Shown piece by piece: positions 33,756 through 46,341 of a DNA stretch of 64,000 bases. The notes beneath the pieces were generated by a model. That model searched no databases. It was not told the DNA's origin and saw only the letters and a program-made list of their open reading frames with translations. The DNA is from Rallus limicola (Eukaryota > Chordata > Aves > Gruiformes > Rallidae): assembly GCA_022605955.1 (NCBI GenBank), contig JAKCOZ010000612.1, positions 1-64,000 of the forward strand, in the 5' to 3' direction. The position numbers and the translations under genes are program-made. Every line of letters begins with the position of its first letter. Within the stretch, counting starts at the first letter, position 1.

Positions 33756-36723
33756 GTTGCTTTCTCCAACACTGGCTTCCTTCAAGCTGGGAAAATACAA
33801 GCAAGAGCAGTGCCCTTCCCAGGCTGTGTGAGCTCTGAGAGGGAAGTGGTTTCATTCACGTGCCTGTCCTGGCTGAGGTTTTATTCCCAGCCCACTGAGA
33901 AGTGGAGCATGACCTTGGTTCCTTGAAATCAAAGATTTATCAGCAAATGCCTGCAAAGCTCATGGAACCAGGCAAGGAGCAGAGCAGAGATGCACAGACA
34001 ATGAGGGCATCACTCTTTCTGTTTCCCAGTGCCTGTGTAAATAAATGCAGCATTTCCAGCCAGGGGATGACACAGCAAACCTGGCTGATCCTAAGTAACT
34101 GCTTGTGCTTTCTCTGGCTTGAGATTTCCAAACTTGGGCTATTCCACCTGGAAGAAGAGCCCTGCTCTTCTGCTGAATACCTCTGGCTGTGCAGCTTGAG
34201 TTGAGTTTGACAGAGGACAAACCAAGAAAGGTCCTGAAAGGAGAGATTGAAACAAGGATACTAAGGAAACACCCCAACAAAATGGTGTTTCGTTGCAAGA
34301 AGGGATGGAAAAGCAAAAGCCCAGATGGCTGAGACTGGTGGAGACAAGAGAAAACATAAAAGCATGTTGGAGAGGGTCAGCAAGGAGATGCTGCTCACTC
34401 CATCCCTCACCAGGTCCTTCATGCTGAGCTCCCTCTGCAGACCAGAACCACCTCGACATCTCCAGCACCCCAGCTTTCTCCAGGCTCCAAGTTTCCACAT
34501 CATCCACCACAAGACAGTCCAGAACACCCCAGTGCCCACCTCTGAGCAGCTGGCAGATGTTTTGCAGCAACGATTTCTGCTCTTCCCTTTGTTCATCCTT
34601 GCCCTGCTGCCAGCACTGAGAACCTCCATCTCAGGAGATGGTCACACACCTCTCCTGGCAGCAAAAAAAGTTGCATCTGTGGGCAGGTGAGAGCTCTGCT
34701 CAAGGCAGATGATACCCAAGGTGATGCTTAAACCCATTTCTAAGCTTGTAGAGCAGCTACCTAGATGGCCAGCAGTGTCAAGCCATGCTCTTCCCTCATG
34801 GCCAGGTGGAAAAGGCCATCAGCACTAAGAAAAAGGTATTTCCCCAAACACCCACAAATCCATCTCATGCAGCAGCCTCACACACCAATTACCCAGAGCA
34901 GCCAACTGAAGCAGCTGCTGGGAATTCCCACCCAGATTTATGGACACCACTTGTGTGCTACAGGGGTTTTTGCAAGGGCACACAAAGGACATCATTTTTT
35001 GGCATTACTCCATTTGTCCCTGATCTTCTTTTCTTTTATAGGGTCAATAACTTTTTTTTAAAAGCCTTTTTTATTGAGTCTTTTCCTAATGAAGTATTCT
35101 GCCAATTAGCTTCTTGAAAGAAGACAAAGTAATATTGACAGCTCATAGCAATGCAATAAAAGCCCAAAATAACATTGTTTACTCCTAAAGGCTCACAGGT
35201 CCTCACCTGCATGGACACAAAGAACATGGGATACAAAGAAACATGGGAAACATGGGATACTTGGGATACAAAGAACAGACACATCACAAATGTGGTACTG
35301 GGAATCACAAGGCTGTGTACCAGCACCTTCTGCAGAGCCCAGGCTTGGATTTCAGTGGGAAAGACACAAGCCCAGCTCAATGTTTGCTGGGAGGGGAATT
35401 CCCCATCCATTGGGAAAAGCTTTTTATCCATCCTGGCTTTACAGACAGGATGGATATTGTGTTGGGGACCAGCAATGGGTCTTCACCTGGAGGTGAGCAG
35501 ACAAAGCAAGAGGGCATGGAGAAGGAATGCCAGATTTCCCAAGGAAGAGGTGCAAAACGGGGTCAGACACAGCAAGCACAGCCCAAACACCAGCATGAGA
35601 GAGTGGAAAAGGGGAGTCAGAGACCCTGACAGCCTTCCAAGCTCATTGCCTCACCTTGCAGCACCGCTGACAGACAGCCCATCTGGCTCAACCCCTGGCT
35701 GCAGGGCTGGGAGGAGATGCTCTGGTCCAGAAAAGCAGTGTGAGACTGGGGGTAGACAAGAACAACTGCCCTCAGCTTGGCTTATGAGCTCAAAAATAGC
35801 CACCCATCACAATTAAATCATTGGCAGGTTATTCACTGATGCTGTCAGCCCAGCACAGGCTCCTCAGTTGGAGGCTTCAGGCCCTGGAAATAAGGTTTAT
35901 TCAGGGTGAGCTGGAAAATTACAGGGGGCAAGGAGACAAATTACACTGAGATCACCTATCCTGTTTGCTTGGAGTGAATTACACTGGTTTAAATTCAGAC
36001 ATGAGGTTATACCCAGGACATATTTCCTAGATAAATAAGCCACTAGCCTTTTCTACTTGTAACCAGGCAACATGCAGACATGTGGGTGTAGGACACCAAT
36101 GGATGTTTATATTGGGTATTATAACCTTTATTTACTGTTGGGCCAGCACTGTTCTCTCATTCTGAAGAAGAAAGGGAGGTTTCTTGCCAAGCTGAGTGGA
36201 TATGGACCCCTGCTTCACAGCCAACATGGAGAAGAACAAGAAAAAAAGAAAGAAAAAAGGAAATATTAGGTGTCCATCCTCCCCAGCATCACATCAAAGG
36301 GTCCCTGCCACAGCTCCTGCTGTGGGGAGCAGCTCTTTAGATATTTAACCCCTTAAAATCAGCAGCTGGTGAGATGGGAAAATAAAAATTCAATTTAAAA
36401 AAAAAAAAAAAAAATAAAACAAACCCACCCAAACCAGCCCAGAGCAGCCTGAGTTTCAGCCTGCAGAGACACAGAGCCATTAAAGTTTCATGTCCACCCT
36501 TCACCTCCTCGCTGCCCAGCTCTGATCTGATTTAGCAAACACACTGTCCCAAGGACCAGGGACCTGCTGTAGGCAAGGTAGGGAAGATTAAAAAAAAAAA
36601 CCCAAAAAACCCAAAAAGAATAAAATAATAGAAGCATCAGGGCCTGGCCATGGGATGCTGAAATGCAAGAGCCTAAGGAAAGAAGTGTTTCTTGGGGTTC
36701 TTTCATGACAACTTTGTCCCTGT
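33756..36723. other. Intergenic unique sequence
   Basis: About 3 kb with no recognised gene. Includes a small imperfect repeat (acatgggatacaaag words, 35217-35277), a lysine-codon-like purine patch (36235-36262) and a poly(A) run near 36396-36413. Confidence 0.55.
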
Positions 36724-37528
36724 GCCTGGCCAGGCTGGGGAGCTGGGCTGGGAGAAACCTAATGAAGTTCAACAAGAGCAAGTGTAAAGTCTTGCACCTG
36801 GGGAGGAATAACTGCTGGAATCAGGACAGGCTGGGGGTGAGCTGCTGGAGAGGAGCTCTGTGGAGAAGGACCTGGGGGTGCTGGTGGGTGACAGGGTGGC
36901 CATGAGCCAGCAGTGTGTCCTGGGGATGAGAGAGACACTGGGATCCTGGGGGCATCAGGAGGAGTGTGGGCAGCAGGTGACAGGAGGGGATCCTCCCCCT
37001 CTGCTCTGCCCTGCTCAGGCCCCACCTGCAGTGTTGTGTCCAGTGCTGGGCTCCCTGGGATCAAACAGCCAGGGATCTCCTGGAGAGAGGCCAGAGGAGG
37101 CTCTGGAGATGCTGAAGGGCCTGGAGCATCTCCCCTGTGAGGAAAGGCTGAGGGAGCTGGGGCTGTTCAGCCTGCAGAGAAGAAAACTAAGACCTAATTA
37201 GTGTTTATAAATATCTTCGACTTGGGATGCAGGGGGAAATGGGCAGCCCCTTTTCAGTGTCTGTGGGGACAGGACAAGGGGCAATGGCTGTAAGCTGGAG
37301 CATAGGAAGTTCCACACCAACCTGGGGAAGAACTTTTCCCCAGTGAGGGTGAGGGAGCAGTGGAATAGGCTGCCCAGGGAGGTGGTGGAGTCTCCATCTC
37401 TGGAGAGATTCAAGTCTCATCTGGATGCCTATCTGTGCAATATGAGCTGGGAGCTGCTTTGGCAGGGGGTTGGACCCCATGAGCTCTTGAGGTCCCTTCC
37501 AACCCCTGGGATTCTGTGAGTCTGTGAA
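36724..37528 (+). mobile_element. CR1 group B, long copy
   Basis: Plus-strand CR1, the longest group B copy here. It starts in the ORF2 segment encoding NLMKFNKSKCKVLHLGRNN and continues through MSQQCVLGMRET, GLFSLQRRKLR and the 3' UTR to ggattctgtgagtctgtgaa. Frame breaks prevent a continuous ORF2. It lacks endonuclease and RT core. Confidence 0.94.
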
Positions 37529-38529
37529 ATGTCCCTTCCACCAGCCCTGCAAGGCTGCCAGGGATAAAAGGGGCCATCAATGAGGCTATGAGAAAGGTAA
37601 CCACTATGGAGGTATAGATACATTTTTTAAATAAATAAGCTTATATATATATATAAAATATACATAAATACATATTTTATATATATAGCAAAATATATTT
37701 TAATGAAGTTTTCTCAAGAGGGTCTCATGGGAATGATGAAAAATAAGCTTCTTGGAAAGCTAGCCACATCAACACTTCAAAAGACATCAAGAAGAAAGAA
37801 AAGAACCCTCCAGAAGGGTTCAAATGAAAGAGCTCTGCTTCTCCCCACCCCCCTCTTCCTGGTTCCATCCCCAAATCCCATTTTTTTTTCCCCAGGTTTC
37901 CATCACAGGGCAGGAGATTTGGGCTTTCCCTTTGGTGTGGTGCAGTGAGATGTGAGGAGCAGATGTGTTCTCTAGAGCTTGACATTAAACATCAGTGTGA
38001 CCAAGTCCCCTGCACTAAAAAATACACACACACCCCCCAAAAAAAAATAAAATTCAGGTTTTCTGGCTGTCTGTCCTGCTCTGTGCCCCATCACTGCCCA
38101 GGAGCCTCAGCCATGGCTGCTGTCCAACAACTTGTGAAGCAAAACCAAGGTCATTTAAGCCCCTAACACTGGGCAGGGGCTGAGGTCAGTCTCCTGTCCC
38201 CAGCACCCATAGGTGTCCTGCCCCACAACAAAGAGCCTGGGAAGTTCAGGATGGTGCCCAGAGCAGGGATGGATCTTGGGTGCAGACCTTCAGGCTGCTG
38301 AGGTCCATCTGCATGCTCTCCCACCACTGGTGCTGTCCCCTCCTATGACTCCAGGAGTTAGAATTAACAAGAGTCTTTGGTTTTTTTTCCTCCACTCCTG
38401 CCCCACACTTCCCAACTGAGCAGCTCCAAGAAAAACATCATCCAACCACCCATCAAAATGATCTTCCAGGTGCAGTTGTGGCTTTATGGCAAGGAAGATG
38501 CCTCCAGCCCTCCAACTCTGTGCTCTCCC
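37529..38529. other. Intergenic, AT-rich in part
   Basis: 1-kb stretch with no gene recognised; 37619-37702 is a TA-rich simple-sequence patch (ttatatatatatataaaata). Confidence 0.6.
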
Positions 38530-38731
38530 ATCAGATCCTCCTTTGTGGTCAACCCCAGAAGGATGCTCCCCCATCAGATCCTCCTTTGTGGTCAACCCCA
38601 GAAGGATGCTCCCCCATCAGATCCTCCTTTGTGGTCAACCCCAGAAGGATGCTCCCCCATCAGATCCTCCTTTGTGGTCAACCCCAGAAGGATGCTCCCC
38701 TACCAGATCCTCCTTTGTGGTCAACCCCAAA
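38530..38731 (+). repeat. 43-bp tandem repeat, 4.7 copies
   Basis: Unit starts atcagatcctcctttgtggt at 38530, 38573, 38616, 38659 and 38702, spaced exactly 43 bp. The first four are nearly identical; the last starts accag and is cut short at 38731. Since 43 is not a multiple of 3, each frame cycles through all three readings and gives a 43-residue peptide period. Confidence 0.95.
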
Positions 38732-38977
38732 GCTTGATGGTGGGTACCAGCACCCCCACCTTCACACAGCATCACTGTGAAAGCCAGATCTTGGCCAAGC
38801 TGTGACCCATGAGAAGACACTAAAGTATTACCATGGCCAGAAAGTGGCCCCTCCACTGGCCCAGTAAAGCCACCAAACAGGCATTAACCACCAGGCTCAA
38901 GCTGCTGAAAGCCCACTGTAGCATCCAGGCAATACATGCCTAGGCATGGTTATACACAGTGAGCTGTTCATTAAATT

Positions 38978-39100
38978 GCCTTGGTTGGAAGGGACCTTTC
39001 AGATGGTCCAACCATCAACCCAACCTGCCAAAACCACCACTGAACCACGTCCCTGAGCAATGCACCTACCACTGTTTTAAATGCCTGCAGGGTATTAAGA
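38978..39100 (-). mobile_element. Degenerate CR1 3' end (group E)
   Basis: ttggttggaagggacctttc, followed by the ccaacc..accaccactgaaccacgtccctgagcaa pattern of older CR1 3' UTRs. About 120 bp, much diverged from groups A-C, minus strand. Confidence 0.7.
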
Positions 39101-39203
39101 CCTCAGAGCGCCCAGTTGGTGGGGACAGTGGATACCTGCTCACTCATGGGTCCTTTCTTCCCATGCCAGCACAGCTGCTTCATGCCCTGGCAACACCATG
39201 CAT

Positions 39204-40808
39204 GGTGATGGCCATGAGTTCCAGTTGGGTGCCACTGTTGATGGCCATGGATTCCAGTTGGGTGCCACTGGTGATGGTGATGGCCATGGGTTCCAGTTGG
39301 GTGCCACTGGTGATGGTGATGGCCATGGGTTCCAGTTGGGTGCCACTGGTGATGGTGATGGCCATGGGTTCCAGTTGGGTGCCACTGGTGATGGTGATGG
39401 CCATGGGTTCCAGTTGGGTGCCACTGGTGATGGTGATGGCCATGGGTTTCAGTTGGGTGCCACTGGTGATGGTGATGGCCATGGGTTCCAGTTGGGTGCC
39501 ACTGGTGATGGTGATGGCCATGGGTTCCAGTTGGGTGCCACTGGTGATGTTGATGGCCGTGGGTTCCAGTTGGGTGCCACTGGTGATGGTGATGGCCATG
39601 GGTTCCAGTTGGATGCCACTGGTGATGGTGATGGCCATGGGTTCCAGTTGGATGCCACTGGTGATGGTGATGGCCATGGGTTCCAGTTGGATGCCACTGG
39701 TGATGTTGATGGCCGTGGGTTCCAGTTGGGTGCCACTGGTGATGGTGATGGCCATGGGTTCCAGTTGGATGCCACTGGTGATGGTGATGGCCATGGGTTC
39801 CAGTTGGATGCCACTGGTGATGGTGATGGCCATGAGTTCCAGTTGGGTGCCACTGGTGATGGTGATGGCCATGGGTTCCAGTTGGGTGCCACTGGTGATG
39901 GTGATGGCCATGGGTTCCAGTTGGGTGCCACTGGTGATGGTGATGGCCATGGGTTTCAGTTGGGTGCCACTGGTGATGGTGATGGCCATGGATTCCAGTT
40001 GGGTGCCACTGGTGATGGCCATGGGTTCCAGTTGGGTGCCACTGGTGATGGTGATGGCCATGGGTTCCAGTTGGATGCCACTGGTGATGGCCATGGGCTC
40101 CAGTTGGGTGCCACTGGTGATGGCCATGGGCTCCAGTTGGGTGCCACTGGTGATGGCCATGGGCTCCAGTTGGGTGCCACTGGTGATGGTGATGGCCATG
40201 GGTTCCAGTTGGATGCCACTGGTGATGTTGATGGCCGTGGGTTCCAGTTGGGTGCCACTGGTGATGGTGATGGCCATGGGTTCCAGTTGGATGCCACTGG
40301 TGATGGTGATGGCCATGGGTTCCAGTTGGATGCCACTGGTGATGGTGATGGCCATGAGTTCCAGTTGGGTGCCACTGGTGATGGTGATGGCCATGGGTTC
40401 CAGTTGGGTGCCACTGGTGATGGTGATGGCCATGGGTTCCAGTTGGGTGCCACTGGTGATGGTGATGGCCATGGGTTTCAGTTGGGTGCCACTGGTGATG
40501 GTGATGGCCATGGATTCCAGTTGGGTGCCACTGGTGATGGCCATGGGTTCCAGTTGGGTGCCACTGGTGATGGTGATGGCCATGGGTTCCAGTTGGATGC
40601 CACTGGTGATGGCCATGGGCTCCAGTTGGGTGCCACTGGTGATGGCCATGGGCTCCAGTTGGGTGCCACTGGTGATGGCCATGGGCTCCAGTTGGGTGCC
40701 ACTGGTGATGGTGATGGCCACGGGTTCCAGTTGGGTGCCACTGGTGATGGTGATGGCCATGGGTTCCAGTTGGATGCCACTGGTGATGGTGATGGCCATG
40801 GGTGATGG
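39204..40808 (+). repeat. 39/33-bp minisatellite with 522-bp higher-order repeat
   Basis: About 42 head-to-tail units of 39 bp (ggtgatggtgatggccatgg then gttccagttgggtgccact), mixed with 33-bp units lacking one ggtgat. Marker variants (gttgatggccgtggg, gccatgagttcc, gccatgggctcc, ggatgccact) repeat in the same order: a block of ten 39-bp and four 33-bp units (522 bp) starts at 39699 and again at 40221. The array begins after cacatgcatlike unique sequence near 39200 and ends at 40808. Every unit length is a multiple of three, so five of six frames stay open; these frames are by-products. Confidence 0.96.
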
Positions 40809-41841
40809 CATCCAGTTGGATGCATGTGGGCTGCCCTCATCTCCCACTTGATTTCCTCATGCAGCACAGCAAGAAAACCTGCCTGAAACAACAAAAAAAA
40901 ACCCAAAACCACCCTACCACAACAGCCAGGAGATGGAGATCCTGATGCTGATGGTTTCAGCACCTCCCAGCTGGATGGACACAGCCAGGGGATGCCCTCT
41001 GAGGATCACACCCCTACAAAGGAAGCTCCTCATGATCACCAACTGAGTGCTGATGGGGAAAAACCCATCTACCTGGGGGGATATTTGGAAGAGGGATGGG
41101 GACAAAGCCAGGCTCCAAGGATCTCCTGGAGCCCCCCAGGTAGGTTGGGGGCAGTGAGGGTGGAGATTCTGTACCTCTGGCACGTGCAGCAGCTTTAAAG
41201 AGTTCCATTTTGCACCCCCTTGACTTCAAACCTCAGTGCAATTCATTGCCTGCTCTTCACCCACATTAAATACATTTGGCTTCTTTCTAGAGAGACCTTT
41301 CTGGGACACCTTCCAGCCTTCTGTCTCTGTTTATCTTGCACCCTTGATGGGGGATGGGGAGGGGAGGGAGGGAGGGAGAAGGAGTGGAAACTACAACAAC
41401 CCACACCAAAATAAAAAAGAAGCTACAAACCAACCTCCAGGCTGACAATCTGCTCTCTTCACTGCACATCCCAGCTTCCTTCCCATCTTGCTGACCTGTT
41501 CTTGTCTCCATCCCCCTTCCCCCCCCACCCTCCCTTTTCCCTTTGGTTGCTCTAATTAACAAATGAGCCTTTAGGAGACCATAGGATGGGCTGGGATTTG
41601 TTTTCCTGCAACCCTGAAAGCCAAGCAAGCTGCCTGTGCTCAGTGCACTCACACAGGCCACTCCACCTCTGGAAGAGAAGCTGCTTGTTGCTCTGACCAG
41701 TTTGGGTTTGGGTTTTTTTTTTTCCTCTCCCTGTTGCCTCTGACAGTCTCAAGATCAAACTTTGTCCAGTTCTTCCAAATTCTGGGATTTTTATGGGTTT
41801 TTTTTTGAATGCCAAAGCATGCTTTCTGCAAGAAGTTGGTG
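40809..41841. other. Intergenic unique sequence
   Basis: About 1 kb with no gene recognised; starts with a few degenerate bases of the minisatellite (to about 40825) and includes a (ggga)n patch near 41347-41376. Confidence 0.6.
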
Positions 41842-42500
41842 TTTCACAGAACCACCAGGTTGGAAAAGCCCTTTAAGCTCATCCAGTCCAACCATTCCCA
41901 TCCTGAGCTAAACCAGATCCCTGAGCACCTCATCTCCCCTTTCTTTAAACACCCCCAGGGAAGGGGACTCAGCCCCTCCCTGGGCAGCCTGGGCCACAGC
42001 CCCACAGCTCTGCCAGGGAAGAACTTTGCCCTCCCAGCTGAGCTGACCCTGCCCTGGCCCAGCTTGAGCCCAGTGCCCCTTGTCCCAGCTCCTGGCCCCT
42101 GGCTGGAGAGACCAGCGCCCACCTCTCTGCACCCTCCTGGCAGGGCAGGGCAGGTGGGGAGAAGGTCTCCCCTCAGCCTCCTCTGCTCCAGGCTCAACAC
42201 CCCCAGCTCCCTCAGCTGCTCCTCAGAGGATTTGCCCTCCAGCCCCTTCCCCAGCCTGGTTGCCCTTCTCTGCACTCGCTCCAGCACCTCCATGTCCTTC
42301 TGATGCTGAGGAGCCCAGAACTGGACCCAGCACTGGAGGTGCAGCCTCCCCAGTGCCCAGTCCAGGGGCACAATCCCCTCCCCAGCCCTACTGGCCACAC
42401 TATTTCTGACACAAGCCAGGCTGCCCTTGGCCTTCCTGGCCCCCTGGGCACACTGCTGGCTCATGGTCAGCCTGCAGCCACCCAACACCCCCAGCTCCTT
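41842..42500 (-). mobile_element. CR1 group C, 5'-truncated
   Basis: Minus-strand CR1 with 3' end tttcacagaaccaccaggtt and the ORF2 end up to the MSQQCAQGARKAKGSLA segment. It stops at cccaacacccccagctcctt, about 190 bp short of the 17.3-kb copy. Confidence 0.93.
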
Positions 42501-45500
42501 CCTTTCAAAGCATTCAAGAAAAGAGGGGGGGGGGGGAGGGGGGAACAAGTGGGTTTTTTCCCTTTTTTTAGAAAAAGGCCAAAATAAGGGACCTTGATGG
42601 GCATGAACAGCTCTGCTCCTAGGTGTTTCCATCCCAGTGATGCAGCTCACCAGCCAGCTGCAAGAAACAAGGATACCCAGGACCCCAAAAACCCTGGGGA
42701 GGGGGGGATCAAGGCAGTAGATCCCAACCCACACTGGAGGATCACAGGCCATTTGCTTTCCTTCAAAGGTTTTCCCATCCAATCACTCTGCAGAGAGATC
42801 CAAAAACCAGAGCTGGGTCCTGCCCAAGGCTGCCTGGGGAAAGACAGAACCACATGCCAGGCAGTGAGGGTCTCACTGAGGACCTGCTCACTCAGCAGAG
42901 CTCTCATTTTGGGACTGGGGGGGCCATAAATAATCCCCAAAACAAGAGGAACCAAATCATTTCACCACTAAAGACTTCAAAGCACAAATAACATCACCCA
43001 GACCACCAAATAATGGGGACAGAGAGGACACCCACGCTCAGCATGTCCCTTGGGGACTTCAAGAGGCAGGAGGTGACCCAGGGAGATGGGCAGCTCCATC
43101 CCCAGGGGATTATTCAGAGAAAACTCACTCCAGAGCAAAACAGCCCCTCACAACAACCCTTCCACCACACCAAAACCCTCCCACTGCAGGGCATAACCAC
43201 CTCCATCTTATCACTTTCTCCTCTTCTAGCCCACACCCCCCTCTTCCTCCCCCTATGGCATAAGCACCTCCCTATCTCCACCTCTTATTATCTAATTTAT
43301 TAATTAGGCTCAGCTTGAAGCAGTTGCCTCCCTTGCTGGGAGGGACCCTAGGCACCACAGCAGGCTTGGGGACAGAAAGCCAATGAAATACAACAGTCAG
43401 AGCTAAGTTGCCATCTGTAGGCTTCAGAGTGAACAAATTGCTGCCGTCACCGCTGGAAAAGTGGTGTCAGATTCTAAAATCAAGGATGTGCCTCAGCATA
43501 GCCCTGCTGCCAGGCATTTTTGTGCTCTGTAAGCAACTCCAAAGGGGGATTTCCCTTTCATACCTCACACTGTTCTGCTGGGATAGGGATGGAAGGTGTA
43601 GGGCACCGTGTGACATCAAGGGGAGAAGTGAGACAGCAGAAAAGTCTGGAAGAAATTCAAGTGGTAGCATTTTGATTATCAAAATGAAAGGAGCTTGGAG
43701 AGGCCCCTTATGCCACTTTGGCCATCATGAAGTGGGGGGTGTTTTTGTTGAGGTTTTGGGTTGGTTTTGGGGTGGTTTTTTTTCCCCCCTCTTTTCTTTT
43801 TTGATTAATTTGCTTCTAGGAATTTTTTCCAGGGCAAGAAATCTCCACGTTCTGCAAGGAAACTGCAGTAGTGACAGCTCAAAATTCCCCTTTGGGAAAT
43901 TCCCTGAATATCCCAGAGGGTTGGGGATGATTTCCTTCCCCACACAGAGATTCAGCAGAGATCAGCCTGGCACATCACTGGCATGGAAAGGGACTCATCC
44001 CAGGGTCACCATCTCCTTCCCAGCTCCAGAGCTTCTCAGCTGGGCTGGGCACACCAGAGAAAGCAAACCAGAGGAGGAATTGATATTCCAAAACCAGAGG
44101 AGGAATTGATATTCCAAAACCAGAGGAGGAATTGATATTCCAAAAGCCTTCCTGGAAATAATGAGGAAAAGGGGATTTTTCTTGAGGAGAGACAAGCATT
44201 TTTCTGGGTGCAAACAAAAGCAGAGGAGACCCCCCCACCCCCCCTTGGCTTTTCATCCATCTGTCTGTGTCCCCAGCTTCACCAGGTCTGTTGTGGCAGT
44301 GGGGAACTCTCCTGAGGGGCAAGCAGAGAAGAAAGAAGTAAAAACATCTGTGACTGCATCTGGCCAGTAGAGACCTGGCACCAGTTCAGCAAGGTGCCCC
44401 TCCAACTGGTACGGTTCCTCCGCTTGCCAAGGGGTCCCCGCTGTTGGGAGCAGGCTACAGTTTGCCCAGATTCCAAGGGCTTGGGGAGGGGTAAAGAGAG
44501 ACAAATCCCTGATGCATTTATTAAGGATCATTTTGGTCACAGCAGAAAATTGCTGGCAGCTCCAGCCCCATCATCTGAGCAGCTGCCATGTGGCCTCCAA
44601 CCCTTCCCTGCTGGAAGCCAGCCTGGAAACGAGCTGGCCCCAGCACCAAAGTCCTGCCCAAAGGATGGGAGGGGATTTGTTCCTTGAAATCCAACCCAGA
44701 GAATATGCTGCCTGAATTTGCCCAGGGAAAATTGAAGCACACAGGGTGTCCCTGGAGAGAAGACAAAACCCCACAGGGACAGCCTGGCCAGGGGCATCAG
44801 GGTGCTCTGGCAGGGTGAGGAGATGCTGGCAGCATGAGAGGAAAAAACCAGGATGCCCAGCACAATTGGACCAGCCTAGAAACATAGAGAAAACATCATC
44901 TGGGACACAGTCTCTGCAAATGAGCATGGCAGTGGGAGCCAAGGGAGGAGAGGATTGCCTCTCCCAACCCCACTGTCTGCCCAGCCCAGCTTCCTGCTGC
45001 ACCCCACCAGAGAAGAAACCATCAGCTAGAACCTGGGAGATGCCCAAATGCTTCTCATTTTGATGCAAATGGTCAAGCCAGAACTGTTAGTCTCCCATCT
45101 GTGCCCAAGCAAAGGGAAGGATTGGGGTACATCTGCCTGTGACAAGCCCCTGGTCCCCACAGTGGCTCCCCACGGGCACCAGGTGCCACCTCAAAGCCAG
45201 TTTGGCACTGCCTGGTTCAGGCAGCATAACCCTACTGCAGCATCCCCAGCAGCAGAGAGCACTGCCAGCAGCAGAGGCAATGCAGCAGCACACCAGCACC
45301 CAGCCAGAGCTGCTTTTCTGCCCCTCAGCCACCAAACTTCCCCTCTGGTCCCTGGCTCCATCAGCCAAGTAGGGTCCTTGGAAGGGGACACCACACAGAC
45401 CCACCCCATGCTCCAGCATCCCACTCCTGGCCAGGACACCCCAGCGAGCAGAGGACACCTTGTCCAGCGTACAGGCAGGGTGGGTGCCATGGGCTTGAGG

Positions 45501-46341
45501 CAAAGCACTTGCAGATGGACAGTGAACCACCTCCCACTGGGAGACCTGAATCTTTCATCACACCAGTGCCCAAGGATGACTTGCAAAGGCAAAAAAAGTC
45601 TATGCCAGAGAAATCTGACATCCCCCCTTTCATGGCAGGAGACACAACAATCTCCCTCCTTCCTCCAACCTCCCTCTCTCACCTCCACCTCCCTCAAATC
45701 AAATTGAAATGCCAGCCTGCTCTCCCAAGGGAGGGAGGAGAAACAATTTCCTCTCCTTTCCCTGCTTCAAAGGTGCTGGTGATCTGAGAGTGTCTCCCTC
45801 TGGTTCCCTTCCCCTGCAGCTTGTTTCCTTGTCTGGCAGCCTCTGTACTCCCAGCTCCTCTTGCTCTCTCCCTCGCCCACGTAGCTGGAAGAGAGCTACA
45901 TGGGGATGGCAGCTCTGCTCAGCTTTCAGAAGTGCCAGGTTGGGAACCCTCAAGGACTTTTCTTTCTTTTTTTTCCCCCCCCAATCTTTCTCTTCTTTCT
46001 TTTTTCTTCTTTCTTTTTCTTTTTGAGCATTTTTCCTGCCTGGGAACTCGTTTCAGCTCCAAGGTGCTGAGGTGTGTGCACCCAGCTAATACCCAGAGAA
46101 GAGGAATCCCTGTCAGGTAAGGCATAAATGGTTTGTCATGGGAGAATGGGGAAGCTTCAGGCTTGAGGCATTTGAGCAAGGAGACCACATCCCATTCCCT
46201 GAGGTTTGGAGAAGCCCTGACTGCCCACCCACCTCAAGATGCACTGAAGCTGAAGCTGAAGCAGAGGGTCTCATCAGGGTCCTTCCTACAACGTCACAGA
46301 ACCTGTTCAGATCCACCTTGCAGAGATGATTCAAAAAAGAG
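42501..46341. other. Intergenic unique sequence
   Basis: 3.8 kb with no recognised gene, CR1 or LTR. Holds a 26-bp triplication at 44066-44143 and pyrimidine-rich ttctttcttttt patches near 45960-46025. Confidence 0.55.
44066..44143 (+). repeat. 26-bp tandem repeat, three copies
   Basis: aaccagaggaggaattgata units begin at 44066, 44092 and 44118, with identical copies, so the expansion is recent or homogenised. Confidence 0.95.

Noticed and set aside
39204..40808. CRISPR-like regular repeats
   Set aside because: Units are contiguous with no unique spacers, in a bird genome; it is a minisatellite.
38959..40851. 630-, 555- and 535-codon open frames
   Set aside because: Produced by a minisatellite with unit lengths divisible by three; the same DNA is open in five frames and has no exon structure or promoter.
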